Shown here in pieces: positions 11,801 to 19,450 of a stretch of 64,000 nt of DNA. Source of the stretch: Monarcha castaneiventris obscurior (taxonomy: Eukaryota > Chordata > Aves > Passeriformes > Monarchidae); assembly GCA_026261815.1 (NCBI GenBank), contig JAMPIT010000258.1:6687501-6751500 (forward strand). The letters are read 5' to 3'. A program made the translations under genes and the position numbers. The number at the start of each line of letters is the position of its first letter. Position 1 is the stretch's first letter. The notes beneath the pieces are model-generated. The model had not been told where the DNA came from, did no database searches, and saw nothing but the letters and a program-made list of their open reading frames with translations.

Positions 11801-13009
11801 TACAATGGCCTTCCAATGAAGCCAGTGGGAGACCTACTTAAGATCCAATAAACAAATTGAGCAAGTGATGCAATATGAGCTGTCCTACTCTTGCTTTGGT
11901 GAAATTTAAAACATGATTTATCACTGTAGGCAGCCTTACTGCCAGCCAGCCTCCACAACCAGTGAGTCTTTCTCAAGGCATGCCACTGCACTGAGAAAGA
12001 ACTCAGAAAATATCTAGAGAAATATAAATTCTTTAACACACATGTTCATTGATAGCATTTGCTTTATAACAAAAAAATTTATATGGTATAATAAATGAAC
12101 AGAAGTTTAAACTCTATCCACGCCAATGGATAATACCTGGGAATATTTCGTATATCAGCAGCCTGCTGCAGGCAAAAAAAAACCCCGCTATCGGCACAAA
12201 ACCAGCACTAACTTCCAGAGTAACTATTAGGCAATTAAAACTACACAGTCACGGGTAATGACTTTAATTAAAAACACCTTAACTGTGCTCATCACAGTAA
12301 ACGGGATGGAGCCTGGAACTCGCATATGCATTAGAGAGTTACACAGGTAGAGAAACAAGGAGAAGCCACTGGAAGGCGAACAGGTACAAAAACGTGGAGA
12401 AGCCACTCACAGGTGCGGACACCGGGAAAAGCCACGGGAAGGGCCCGGGCGCCCACGCCGGGAGAAGCCACGGGAAGGGCCCGGGTGCCCACGCCGGGAG
12501 AAGCCACGGGAAGGGCCCGGGTGCCCACGCCGGGGGAAGCCACGGGAAGGGCCCGGGTGCCCACGCCGGGGGAAGCCACGGGAAGGGCCCGGGTGCCCAC
12601 GCCGGGGGAAGCCACCGGCCGCGTCCCCGCCCCGGCGGATCCCCCCAGGTCACACCCGCGGTGCGCCCCGGACCCGCTCCCCGAAAGTCTCCGGCGAATA
12701 AATATTCCTTCTAAAAACACTAATTTATGAAACACAGTGGGAAATTACTTTTTTTGTTGTTAAAAAAAAAGAAAAAGCCTTTCTTTAGAAGCGGAACGGA
12801 CGCAGGAGGCATCACCCAAACGCGCCCGAGAGCGACGCCGCTCCTGGCGGCACTCGACGCCCCGGGGGGCGGACTCACCGCCTGAATTCCCGGAGGAAAA
12901 GCGGGAGGCCTAACCTCGGCGCCCCGGGAGAAGGCGGAGAGGCCCCCGTGCCCCATGTGCCCCGCTCCCCCGCCCCGGGGGTGCCGCTCACCGCGCTCCG
13001 GCCGCGCAT
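2685..13009 (-). CDS. Unrecognised 21-exon gene, about 641-aa helical protein
   Basis: I rebuilt this gene from splice signals and reading frame. Coding exons in transcript order: 12992-13009, 12137-12165, 11940-11990, 11480-11589, 11104-11163, 10400-10440, 9995-10087, 9800-9859, 9438-9498, 8899-9235, 8723-8781, 7647-7715, 7352-7447, 6768-6989, 5632-5694, 5387-5422, 4634-4810, 3837-3887, 3171-3245, 2894-2994, 2685-2801. The sum is 1926 nt, giving 641 codons plus stop, with every junction in phase. The product is rich in Leu, Phe and Ile and reads as amphipathic helices, as in ARM/HEAT-type or other all-helical proteins. I see no catalytic motif, signal peptide or coiled coil. Exons 10-20 are joined almost entirely by phase-1 introns. 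I do not recognise the family and give no function. Exons 1-2, the donor of exon 17 and some short exons are the weakest parts; the gene itself is well supported. Confidence 0.8.
2894..2994 (-). CDS. Coding exon 20
   Basis: The acceptor is GTAGAGCAG. The frame opens in phase 1 and includes QMNCALEVPISCDFLYKG and SLPSRLLTLGK. The donor AAG|GTAAAT is close to consensus and gives a phase-0 end. A second donor 5 bp earlier (TTGG|GTAAGG) would change the last residues. Confidence 0.8.
3171..3245 (-). CDS. Coding exon 19
   Basis: A clean exon: acceptor TTTGTACTTAG, donor TTAG|GTGAGGGT, phase 1 on both sides. It encodes TAVLSHIKDCTVLLKDPGVA followed by KSHL. It is one of the anchor exons of the model. 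Confidence 0.85.
3837..3887 (-). CDS. Coding exon 18
   Basis: A 51-bp exon between acceptor TGAATTTTTTTAG and donor TTAG|GTGAGTTT. Only one frame is open and it is phase 1 in and out, reading TGAMENIKNRGLFHLL. Confidence 0.75.
   Translation of the reverse strand, partial: ALGLWKILKIEDCFIY
4634..4810 (-). CDS. Coding exon 17 (donor ambiguous)
   Basis: Starts in phase 1 after AATGATACAG. It encodes GEVGSAFHMEQQVMKFMEFI and then a Val/Phe/Ala-rich helix (CRAAVFIMAVFISG). Two phase-1 donors are possible: ATG|GTGATG ending the exon at 4634, or CTG|GTGCTG ending it at 4676. Both are weak at position +5. The shorter form drops about 14 residues. Confidence 0.7.
5387..5422 (-). CDS. 36-bp coding micro-exon 16
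   Basis: Acceptor CTGCTCTCTGCAG and donor CCAG|GTTATG bound a 36-base exon. In phase 1 it reads HSTGNLFEILP and links exon 15 to exon 17 in frame. In phase 0 it is also open (VTLLETCLKSCQ), but that fits the neighbours less well. Confidence 0.65.
5632..5694 (-). CDS. Coding exon 15
   Basis: Acceptor GAGATACAG, donor CAGTG|GTAAAA, phase 1 on both sides. It encodes LETRDGAMQPIVRFSIHFLS, with a split first codon completed by exon 14. Confidence 0.7.
6768..6989 (-). CDS. Coding exon 14
   Basis: The second longest exon (222 bp), phase 1 in and out. It contains ENISFNYILEESFESLSEFA and LSAALLGRGSSQRKLINTIY. CpG dinucleotides are more frequent than in the flanking introns, as expected of a constrained exon. 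The acceptor CTCTAAAG is unusual; an upstream extension beginning near 7057 is possible. Confidence 0.75.
7352..7447 (-). CDS. Coding exon 13
   Basis: The acceptor has a long pyrimidine tract (TTCCTATTTTTTCAAG) and the donor is AAAG|GTGGAA. Phase 1 in and out. It encodes KSFLYSACLLVMYCLLNRFL and THWQVLNRWQK. Confidence 0.8.
7647..7715 (-). CDS. Coding exon 12
   Basis: Acceptor TTTGGTTGCAG, donor AAAG|GTATAT, phase 1 in and out. It encodes AHVKSPFAKLLFIAYTEPQI and VK. It joins exon 13 without a break. Confidence 0.8.
8723..8781 (-). CDS. Coding exon 11
   Basis: The acceptor GTTCTCACCTTTCAACAG is good; the donor TTCA|GTAAAA has an A at -1. Phase 2 to phase 1. It encodes WVFSTEKQVQFLRWGLYGF. 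Confidence 0.7.
8899..9235 (-). CDS. Coding exon 10, the longest exon
   Basis: A 337-bp exon, phase 1 to phase 2, covering residues ~175-287. It reads GGSGESKSVLSFLQSFIFCQ at the start, then QETLNLLQKEITCQILQYIT, and near the end DAMFEVPEVHRSICNFIDIV. Acceptor TTGTTTTGTGTGAAAAG; stronger internal acceptors (CCTTCTTGCAG, CTCTGCAG) stay in the same frame and could give a shorter N-terminal edge. The donor TTCA|GTATCC is weak. Confidence 0.85.
9438..9498 (-). CDS. Coding exon 9
   Basis: The donor GCCA|GTAAGAGA is strong. The frame FSLGVMEMIISLMLALFPGA is phase 0 to phase 1. An in-frame TAG at the acceptor (GATAG) fixes the exon start. Confidence 0.7.
9800..9859 (-). CDS. Coding exon 8
   Basis: A strong acceptor (TTCTTCACTTTTGCTCAG) opens FLKKLMEESCIQTTEEFKQG, exactly 20 codons. 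The donor GGT|GTAGGA keeps phase 0; a donor 2 bp earlier (CAAG|GTGTAG) would break the frame with exon 9. Confidence 0.7.
9995..10087 (-). CDS. Coding exon 7
   Basis: A phase-0 exon of 31 codons: KNTWSVALLMWQFYQDPFEE and TVDLFRMNGAN. The acceptor is GGATAAAAG, preceded by an in-frame TAA; the donor is AAT|GTATAA. Confidence 0.75.
10400..10440 (-). CDS. 41-bp coding exon 6
   Basis: Acceptor GGGGTTTTTACAG, donor GAT|GTGTAG, phase 1 to phase 0. It encodes GRQQLFINFLEID. An alternative exon at 10578-10637 (KMVPKLSNHKELTCISMECW) is open but cannot be placed with the favoured frame of exon 5. Confidence 0.6.
11104..11163 (-). CDS. Coding exon 5
   Basis: Acceptor GTCTAGCTTTGGCAG and a strong donor (CTC|GTGAGTT) bound 60 bases. 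In phase 1 it reads EKPGNSLGEMEIPFCFSTA. A second frame (RSLETVLGKWRFHSVSALL) is also open with a different acceptor, so the frame choice rests on the neighbouring phases. Confidence 0.6.
11480..11589 (-). CDS. Coding exon 4
   Basis: Acceptor AATTCCAG (a second copy 8 bp upstream is possible). The frame reads TILETLNKKVLVVEKQSLQH and SKNEIDSLILLSTLS. It joins exon 3 in phase 2, completing a Gln codon. The donor CTGA|GTGACA lies just before an in-frame TGA. Confidence 0.65.
11940..11990 (-). CDS. Coding exon 3
   Basis: Acceptor GAGTTCTTTCTCAG, donor GGCA|GTAAGG, phase 2 on both sides. It encodes AVACLEKDSLVVEAGW. Reading on into exon 4 gives a smooth helical sequence, which is the main support for this frame. 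Confidence 0.65.
12137..12165 (-). CDS. 29-bp coding micro-exon 2 (tentative)
   Basis: A strong acceptor (TTTTTTTTTGCCTGCAG) and donor (CCCAG|GTATTA) flank 29 bases encoding QAADIRNIP plus a split Ser. The phases 0 to 2 match exons 1 and 3. An acceptor three bases further in is also possible. It is too short to support itself by coding character. Confidence 0.45.
12361..12617. repeat. 36-bp GC-rich minisatellite, about 5 good units plus degenerate edge
   Basis: Units of the type GGGAGAAGCCACGGGAAGGG plus CCCGGGTGCCCACGCC repeat with a 36-base period from about 12420 to 12617, nearly identical apart from A/G and C/T variants. Degenerate copies extend left to about 12361. Because 36 is a multiple of three, frames stay open on both strands, which produces misleading ORFs of about 105-135 codons. 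It lies in intron 1 of the minus-strand gene, at the edge of its CpG island. Confidence 0.95.
12992..13009 (-). CDS. Proposed first coding exon (start codon)
   Basis: On the minus strand GGCGGAAGATGCGCGGCC places an ATG 18 bases before the donor GCG|GTGAGC, giving MRGRSA in phase 0. The position inside the CpG island and the phase fit exon 2. The start is inferred, not proven; another first exon inside the island is possible. Confidence 0.45.
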
Positions 13010-13161
13010 CTTCCGCCGCCGCGGCCGCACGTGGCGCTGGCGGTACGGGGTCTCCGGCGCAGGCGGGCGGGGCGCTGGGCACGGCGTGAGGCGGCGGCGG
13101 CTCCGCCACGTTCCGCCGGCAGCGCTCGAAGGCCGCGGGCGGCGGCGCGGGCACGGCTCTT

Positions 13162-13193
13162 ATGGCGCACAGCAGCGGCGGCAGCTGTGAGGG
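13162..13193 (+). other. Candidate divergent plus-strand first exon
   Basis: ATGGCGCACAGCAGCGGC begins a short frame (MAHSSGGSCEG) that ends at a good donor, GGG|GTGAGG. It is in the same CpG island but on the opposite strand. A possible continuation at about 13620-13665 reads LNLDEDAPAAKTD before a stop, which would give a very small product. It could equally be the first exon of a noncoding transcript. Confidence 0.25.
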
Positions 13194-15339
13194 GTGAGGC
13201 CCCAAGCCCAGGTGGCGGACAGGGCACAGGTGTGGGTGCCGGGGAGGGAAGAGTCGGGCTAATGCATCCCGGAGCGTCCGCACAGCTCCGCTCCCCTTCC
13301 CGGGTGGTTCCCGACGTGGGAATGGAAATTAACGAAGTTAAAACGAAGGTTTGTGATGATCTCCACCATGCAGGTGATTCCCCCTGTCTCTGTCTGGGGC
13401 CGTGACCTTCTCCCATAAGGATGTATGAGGAAGAATTTTGAGTAGGTTAAAAAGCCTCTTTTTCAATCAGCGCTCAAGGAAAGGATAAGATGATGTGACA
13501 CAAATGTATGATCGTGTGCCACAAATAGAACATTGTGGGAAGCTTTTCCTTAGACATAAGCTTTGTCCTATATTTTTTCAAACAGTTTATTTTCTTGCTG
13601 TGTAGGTCATTCTTAACATTAGGCTAAATTTAGATGAAGATGCACCAGCAGCGAAGACAGACTGAGGAAGCTGAGTTAGACCCACAGCCTCAGCTGTGGC
13701 CTGGTCAGGAACCAGGGTGTGAAATTATTTACGTTTTTACTGATTTATTTTTGTTTCAAGTAGCTTGGTTAAAAGTAACAGAATCTCAGATACTTAAATA
13801 AAATACCTGGAGTCTAAAAAAATTAGAAGCTTCTAGCTTGCCTGGTTTACTTTAGTGCTGCAAGCTGTATATACAACTTGCATTAATTTCAAGGGTATTT
13901 CTACCACAAGGTGAGGAAAGACTGAACATCTTGGGTGTTTTGAAGATCTGTACCTGAAACTTCAAAACAGGGTCCAATCTCCACTTCCAGTAATGATGAC
14001 AGAATTTGTACTTGTTTATGCACTTTGATTTTCAGTTCTTTGTGTATAAATTTAGCTGTGGGTGGAGTATCCTAAGCCAGATTCCTCCCTATATGCTATA
14101 CATGCAGGATTACAGAAAGACAGACATGATTCTGTGTTAGATTGACAAGGAATTGCATTTCCCAGCAAATGCTGGATCAGAGCCATCTGTTTCAGAAATT
14201 AGCATAGCAGCAATTTGTTTGTTTGGCTTCATCTGTCTATTAGTTTGGTCCAAATCCTCTTGTTTTTAGAGACATGCTATCACATAGGAAAAGGATCTGT
14301 GATACACTCTGTGCAGGCAACCCCTAAAATACATGAATTATTTTAAACAGAGGAGATATGAAATGTCAGAAATCCGGATGAAGCTAAAGTAAGATGGTTT
14401 GTTTTCCTGTAAACAAGTTTGACTTTCTCACAGCACTCTGTCTTATATTAAATCATCTGCCCTTAACCAGTATCCTGGTCTCAGGATACTTCTCCCTAAC
14501 CCAAAGTAATGTTGCTGTACTTTTAGGTGCGCTGGATATTTTCCTTCTGTTGATTTTGACAGAATGATGGAAAATCCTTCCTACTTACAGCCTCTACAAC
14601 TTCTGAAGAGGTATTGATATTCTCAAAAACTGAGAAGTCTAGATGCAAACAACAGTCAGGAAAAGGGCATCAATCCATTAAATGATAAGGTATCACCACA
14701 TTAGACAACAGCTTTTCTAAAAAGTGTTTCACTTTGAGCTCTGTGTACCCAAGGAAATTAACATCTCTTACACAGCTTTTTTATTTGTGGCATACCCAGG
14801 CTGCACTATTAAGGATTTCAGTTATTTGCCTAGATTTTTTAGGCCTCTGGAAAAAACCCCAAAAAATTACTTAATGCTCCAAAAACTTGCATCTACCATT
14901 TTATAGTTCCTGCTGGATCTGGTTATAGTGCAAATATTTCTCCACAGCTGTAGAGAAAGGTGTACACTGTTGTACAACTGTTGATCATTATGTGGCATTT
15001 GCTTGATGATGAAAGTTTTGATTCAGAGGATATTCCTAACTACTGTTTGAAAATATAACCAAAAATAGTCATAGGAAAGTTTTCTGTACCCTTAAGCACT
15101 GTAAAAACCAACATAGTTATTACGAAAAGAGAATTCTAGGTAGATCTGCTCAAATAGGAAGTAATTGTGAATGTTTCTTATAACTCAATACTGCTAATGC
15201 ATGATTTAGACACTGCACCAAGTAAAAGATTTAGTTCATTTTCATGTTACTTCATTTCTTAGTTACATGGCAAAACCACGAACAGAAACACCTTCTAAAA
15301 TAAGAACTTACATTTCAGAAAAACGAGTCGTGTGTTGTA

Positions 15340-15790
15340 GGCAGTGAAAGTGACGCGGAGTCTCAACTCAGAGGACGTGAGTGCTCATTCTGCACCTGCA
15401 CTAGAGATCACCTGTGTTGCTCTGTGTGCCTCTGGCTCTACCTGAGCATCTTGCTCACCGTACTCCTCCCACCGCCCGCCCCGTTTCTTTGTCTCATCCG
15501 AGCCACCAACAAAGGGATCTGCTGGAGTTTGGAAACCTGGGCTGAATGGAGGGGGCGGGAGTTGCCAACGAGAATCGCTTACCTAGGTCACTGCTAAAGT
15601 CGTAACACCCGAGGCAGAGCTGTGCTCGCATCACCCGATGATGAAACAGCATCCAGCTGTTTCATCCAGCACCAGCCAAAGTCAGACAACACCTGGTGGC
15701 TTCTCTGTGCTGTCAGAGCAGGGCGAGGGAATTGCCTGTTCAGAAGGTGCTTTCTGAATCGATACACGGGTAATGCACACCGCGGTGTTT
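15340..15790. promoter_or_regulatory. Small CpG-containing island, possible regulatory element
   Basis: This block has many more CpGs and Cs than its surroundings and includes GC boxes (CCGCCCGCCCCG, GGGGGCGGG) and a perfect stem-loop at 15640-15666. No open frame with splice sites explains it. A promoter or enhancer is an inference from composition. Confidence 0.35.
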
Positions 15791-17630
15791 AGAACAAATA
15801 GCAAATGTCAGAAGTAAATAGTTCTGTATTTTAGCAATGGAAAGAGAGCGTGAGTGCTTTTCTAGGGTAAGTGTAGAAAGCCATTACAGAACTTATCTTT
15901 GCAACTGACCTATAAAAGCTATAAACACATCAAAGGCTTTGAGGACATCAGATACAAACTTTAATTCTTCCCACAGTCAAAACTCCCATGAAGTCAATGT
16001 CCCAGGATCACGACTCTGAGTATGCTCAATAATACTAATGGAACTCAGACTTCCATGGGCAGCTTCATTCACAACTATAATTTAATTCACTTTACAGTTT
16101 ATTATATAGTGATTTCTTGTAGTGATTTTTCCTCTAAATGATGGGATGTAAGGCAACACAATTTTTTTGGAATGTAATTTCTTGGAGGTTTTATTATTAC
16201 ATAATAAAAAACTTTAAAAAAAGTAGCTGAAATGTTTTTTCTTCAAGGCAACAGCTTTTTGCTTACAGTTAGCAGGTTAAGAGGTTATATTTGTGTCACA
16301 AGTAAAGGCAGGCAAAATTTCTTCCAGGTGAAGACTCTAGACTTCTATAGCAATCTCAGGTTTTAGCAGCAAACAGTTTTTCTTATATATTTGTCCATCT
16401 CTAACCATAACACATTTACTCAATCATAGCACCATGAATTTTAGTAAATGTGGCTTTTTGATTTTTTAAAATGCTATGCAAAGATGTCCTTTAGTGGAAA
16501 TACTTAACCTGATATCATAAGCTACCAAATACAGAGGGGATGAAAATGCCAGTGGATCCCTCTGAATGTTTTAGCCTTAAGGCTCCTGCAGGTTTTATTC
16601 GGATTCACAATAGTAGGAGTGGGAAGGAGGAGATAAATAAAACATTTGTTTCAGAAAGTAGGTGACTTTGACAGAACACTGATGTAAACCATGAAGCCTT
16701 GCAAATCAGAGGAATATTGTTAAGAAGGGAGGTTGGTGAAGAACACTCAACACCAGCCCCCGAGTGGTGCTGATCAGAACAGTTCTGCTTTGCTTTTAAG
16801 TATTATTGCACCTTCTCTGCTATTCTGTAAAGAACTCGGTGACTCCCACTGATGTATCACAGTCACTCATGTTTTTACACCACTCATTGGATATTTTGGT
16901 AAAGGTCTAATCTCATTTGGATTTATTACGATTTATCTCGGATTAAGCATTTATCTGCTAAGGATTATGACCCATACTACGAAGTACTGATGAACCATCA
17001 GAGTTCAGGAATGTCTAAGCACATTAGAATGAATCAGCAATATTATTTTTTGACAGAGTCTTCACACATTATCTTTTTTCAATCAGCTTTGCAACATTCA
17101 TACAGATAAGTATCTAATTTTCCTTTAATACAGGCAGTAACCTGGAAAGCTCTTAACATCCAGTAAGAGCAAAGCTGCATTTAATTAGGAGCAGCTTAAA
17201 AGATCAGGCCTCAGAGCCACATGACTTGGTATTCACTCTGCCTTCAACTATCAGTGTAACTATGGATTTTTTTTATACCAATTTAAATATTTTTTCTTAG
17301 TTTTGAAGTGTATTTTGGTGAGTCTTCCACTGCTATCCCAACTGCATACTTTTTTCTAATTTGCATGGCCAGGAGTTAAAAGAAGAACAAAGATAAAGAA
17401 GAAGACTATGTTGTTTATTATCTTTCTGGGCTTTTAAGATTTTTTTTTCTGTTTGAAAATGTTTCAACTGCTTCCTCTATTGATACACATGGTACTGCAC
17501 CTCAGGAAAAGTGTCGGATTTCTCCTGGCTTTAAAAGAAGTTGGTCTTTGGCTTCAGTTTGTGGCAAAGCCACCAATGTATGCTATAGTTGCCCCCAAAA
17601 GGCTTCTGGCTATTTTCATTAATAATTTTT

Positions 17631-17632
<2 letters not shown>

Positions 17633-17672
<40 letters not shown>

Positions 17673-17678
17673 TATATC
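17633..17678. repeat. (TA)n microsatellite
   Basis: An almost pure alternating TA tract, interrupted once by CACA near its right end. Confidence 0.95.
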
Positions 17679-18791
17679 AATCATACCTTAGAAATTCCGT
17701 TTTGTGTTGTTTTAATTGCACAAATTTGGAGAATTCCGGTTGTCACTTTAAATGTGTATGTTTGGAAGTTTTCCTTACAATTCAGATTTTTTCTTTATGA
17801 TTATACACGCAAAGAAAGTTTAAATACTTTCTGGCAGTGTTCGGAATGCTGGAAATAAGACCTTGGATATGAAACTGCGCAATTTAATGTGCTTAACCAC
17901 TCTTACTAAAGGAATTAGGGAGAAATATATTGTTCATTTCCAGTATACATTTCTACTGTTTGCTAAATAGTGTCACATTTAGAATGTGCAATCCTGTGAC
18001 AAATGACTACACTGCAGTGTTATTGTTCATTTTGAGGATTGCCTGCAATGTCTGATTTGCTAAGCAGGGAGTTTGCAGTATGAATGTAGCTGTGAAGAGA
18101 TGAAACCTCTGAAAGGTTGTAAGGGACACTAGTTCCAGTGTGTTCGACTTCACTACATGAAGTAATGTAATTAAATTTTGGTTTTCACAAGAACAGTGCA
18201 AAATTCACATTTCTTTTCAGTGTTGGGATATAGCATGCCCTGTTACCAATTTGCATCGAAGTTTCTTATCCAGTTAATGTTTAGAGCTATGGACACAGTG
18301 ATGCATGTGAAACCTTAGCTCTCATTGCAGTTAAACAAGGAAAAGATTCAGCTGATGAAAAATTAGATGAAACAGAAGAGAAATGGATGAGCACAGAAAA
18401 GAACTGATCTGCCATAACTAAAACCATTGATGAATAAGCTGTAAAGAGACATAATCAAAGACAAAATTATTTTTCAGTACCTTTTCTGAAAAACATCAAA
18501 TAGAAAATCATCTGGATTCAGAAGAGAAAGGTTCTTTACTTGCTTTCACATGAGTACATGTGCAAGGAGAGCAAAATAGTGAGTGAAGGGTATTTTCTGC
18601 TAATGGGATACATTAAGGTTGCCATGGATCAGCATGCACAGGGTATTGATCTTAAGTGTGCTTCTGAGCTACAAGGATGAGGAGGACATGGTAATTTACT
18701 TACTTCTGACATCAGCCCAGAACTACGCATGTATAGGGAGAACCTAAGGATAGGATGGATGGCAAAGCTGAACTTTGAAAAGCCTCTTTCT

Positions 18792-19450
18792 CAGAATCAT
18801 AGAATCATTCAGTTGGAAGGGACTTTAGGTTGTTTTCTAGTACAAACTCCTGCTCAGATCAGGGTCAACACTGAAATCACATCAGTTAATTGAGGACATG
18901 ATGCAATGAAGTTTTGAAAACCTGCAAGGATCAAGATTCCCTGACCTCTCTGGACTACCTGTTTCAGTGCTTAAATATCCTAAAAAAATAAAAAGGAATA
19001 AATAATCTGTGCTCTGAATTCTCCTCCAGGACACTGACAGATATTCCGTGGCTTAGGTCTAAGGGTAGATGCCCAAGGAATGCCCCTGGTAAGCAGCTTC
19101 CAGGTGGAGTAGGACTTGTTAGCCCCTTGGGCCTGGCAGGAGATTTTTACCCTGGTAGCTCATCCACACTGTAAAATTCCAGCTTGGATGTGAGTGTGCT
19201 GTGGGAGATCACGCTGAAGGCCTTGCTGAAGGCAAGGCAGGCAACATGTACAGCTCTGCCTTTGTCTGCACATCTTCCAATGCATCACAGAAGGTCAGTA
19301 GGCTTGGTCAGGTGGGGCAAACCGTGGAAAATCCATGCTGGATACTGCTTCTAATCACCTTCCTTTCTTCAGGAATGGCTCCTGCAGACTTGCACCATTA
19401 CGGTCCCAGAGGACAAGCAGTCCTGGATCATCATTCTTGCGTTTCTTTAG
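18792..19450 (-). mobile_element. CR1 LINE fragment, minus strand
   Basis: It starts at the left with the reverse complement of a CR1 tail (CAGAATCATAGAATCATTCA, followed by a TTGGAAGGGACTTTAGGTTG-type sequence). It continues into the C-terminal reverse-transcriptase region: AGGCCTTGCTGAAGGCAAGG at about 19219, then GGTCAGTAGGCTTGGTCAGG and GAAAATCCATGCTGGATACT. It is 5'-truncated and degraded by indels, so it is not coding. Confidence 0.85.

Larger units (their letters stand above)
12400..13420. promoter_or_regulatory. CpG island, promoter of the minus-strand gene
   Basis: A GC- and CpG-dense block stands out sharply from AT-rich flanks. It contains a CACGTG E-box at 13028-13033, an ETS-like CGGAAG just ahead of the proposed start codon, and several GC boxes. 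Minus-strand splice donors GCG|GTGAGC (at 12986-12991) and GGCG|GTGAGT (around 12870) follow the putative first exon. The island may be bidirectional, since a plus-strand ATG with a donor also lies within it. Confidence 0.8.
13421..18791. other. Intergenic, no gene seen
   Basis: AT-rich sequence between the two CpG-island promoters. It holds a small GC-richer island near 15.34-15.79 kb and a TA microsatellite (both listed separately). I see no exon with supported splice sites on either strand. Confidence 0.5.

Noticed and set aside
12331..12735. Open frames of about 105-135 codons on both strands
   Set aside because: They are produced by the 36-bp minisatellite, whose period is a multiple of three; the repeated GARALPVASPGV-type peptide has no other support.
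12720..13416. Long minus- and plus-strand frames in the 13-kb CpG island (187, 142, 124 codons)
   Set aside because: Several frames are open at once, they are Ala/Arg/Pro rich, and they ignore the splice donors. This is compositional, apart from the short first-exon pieces listed.
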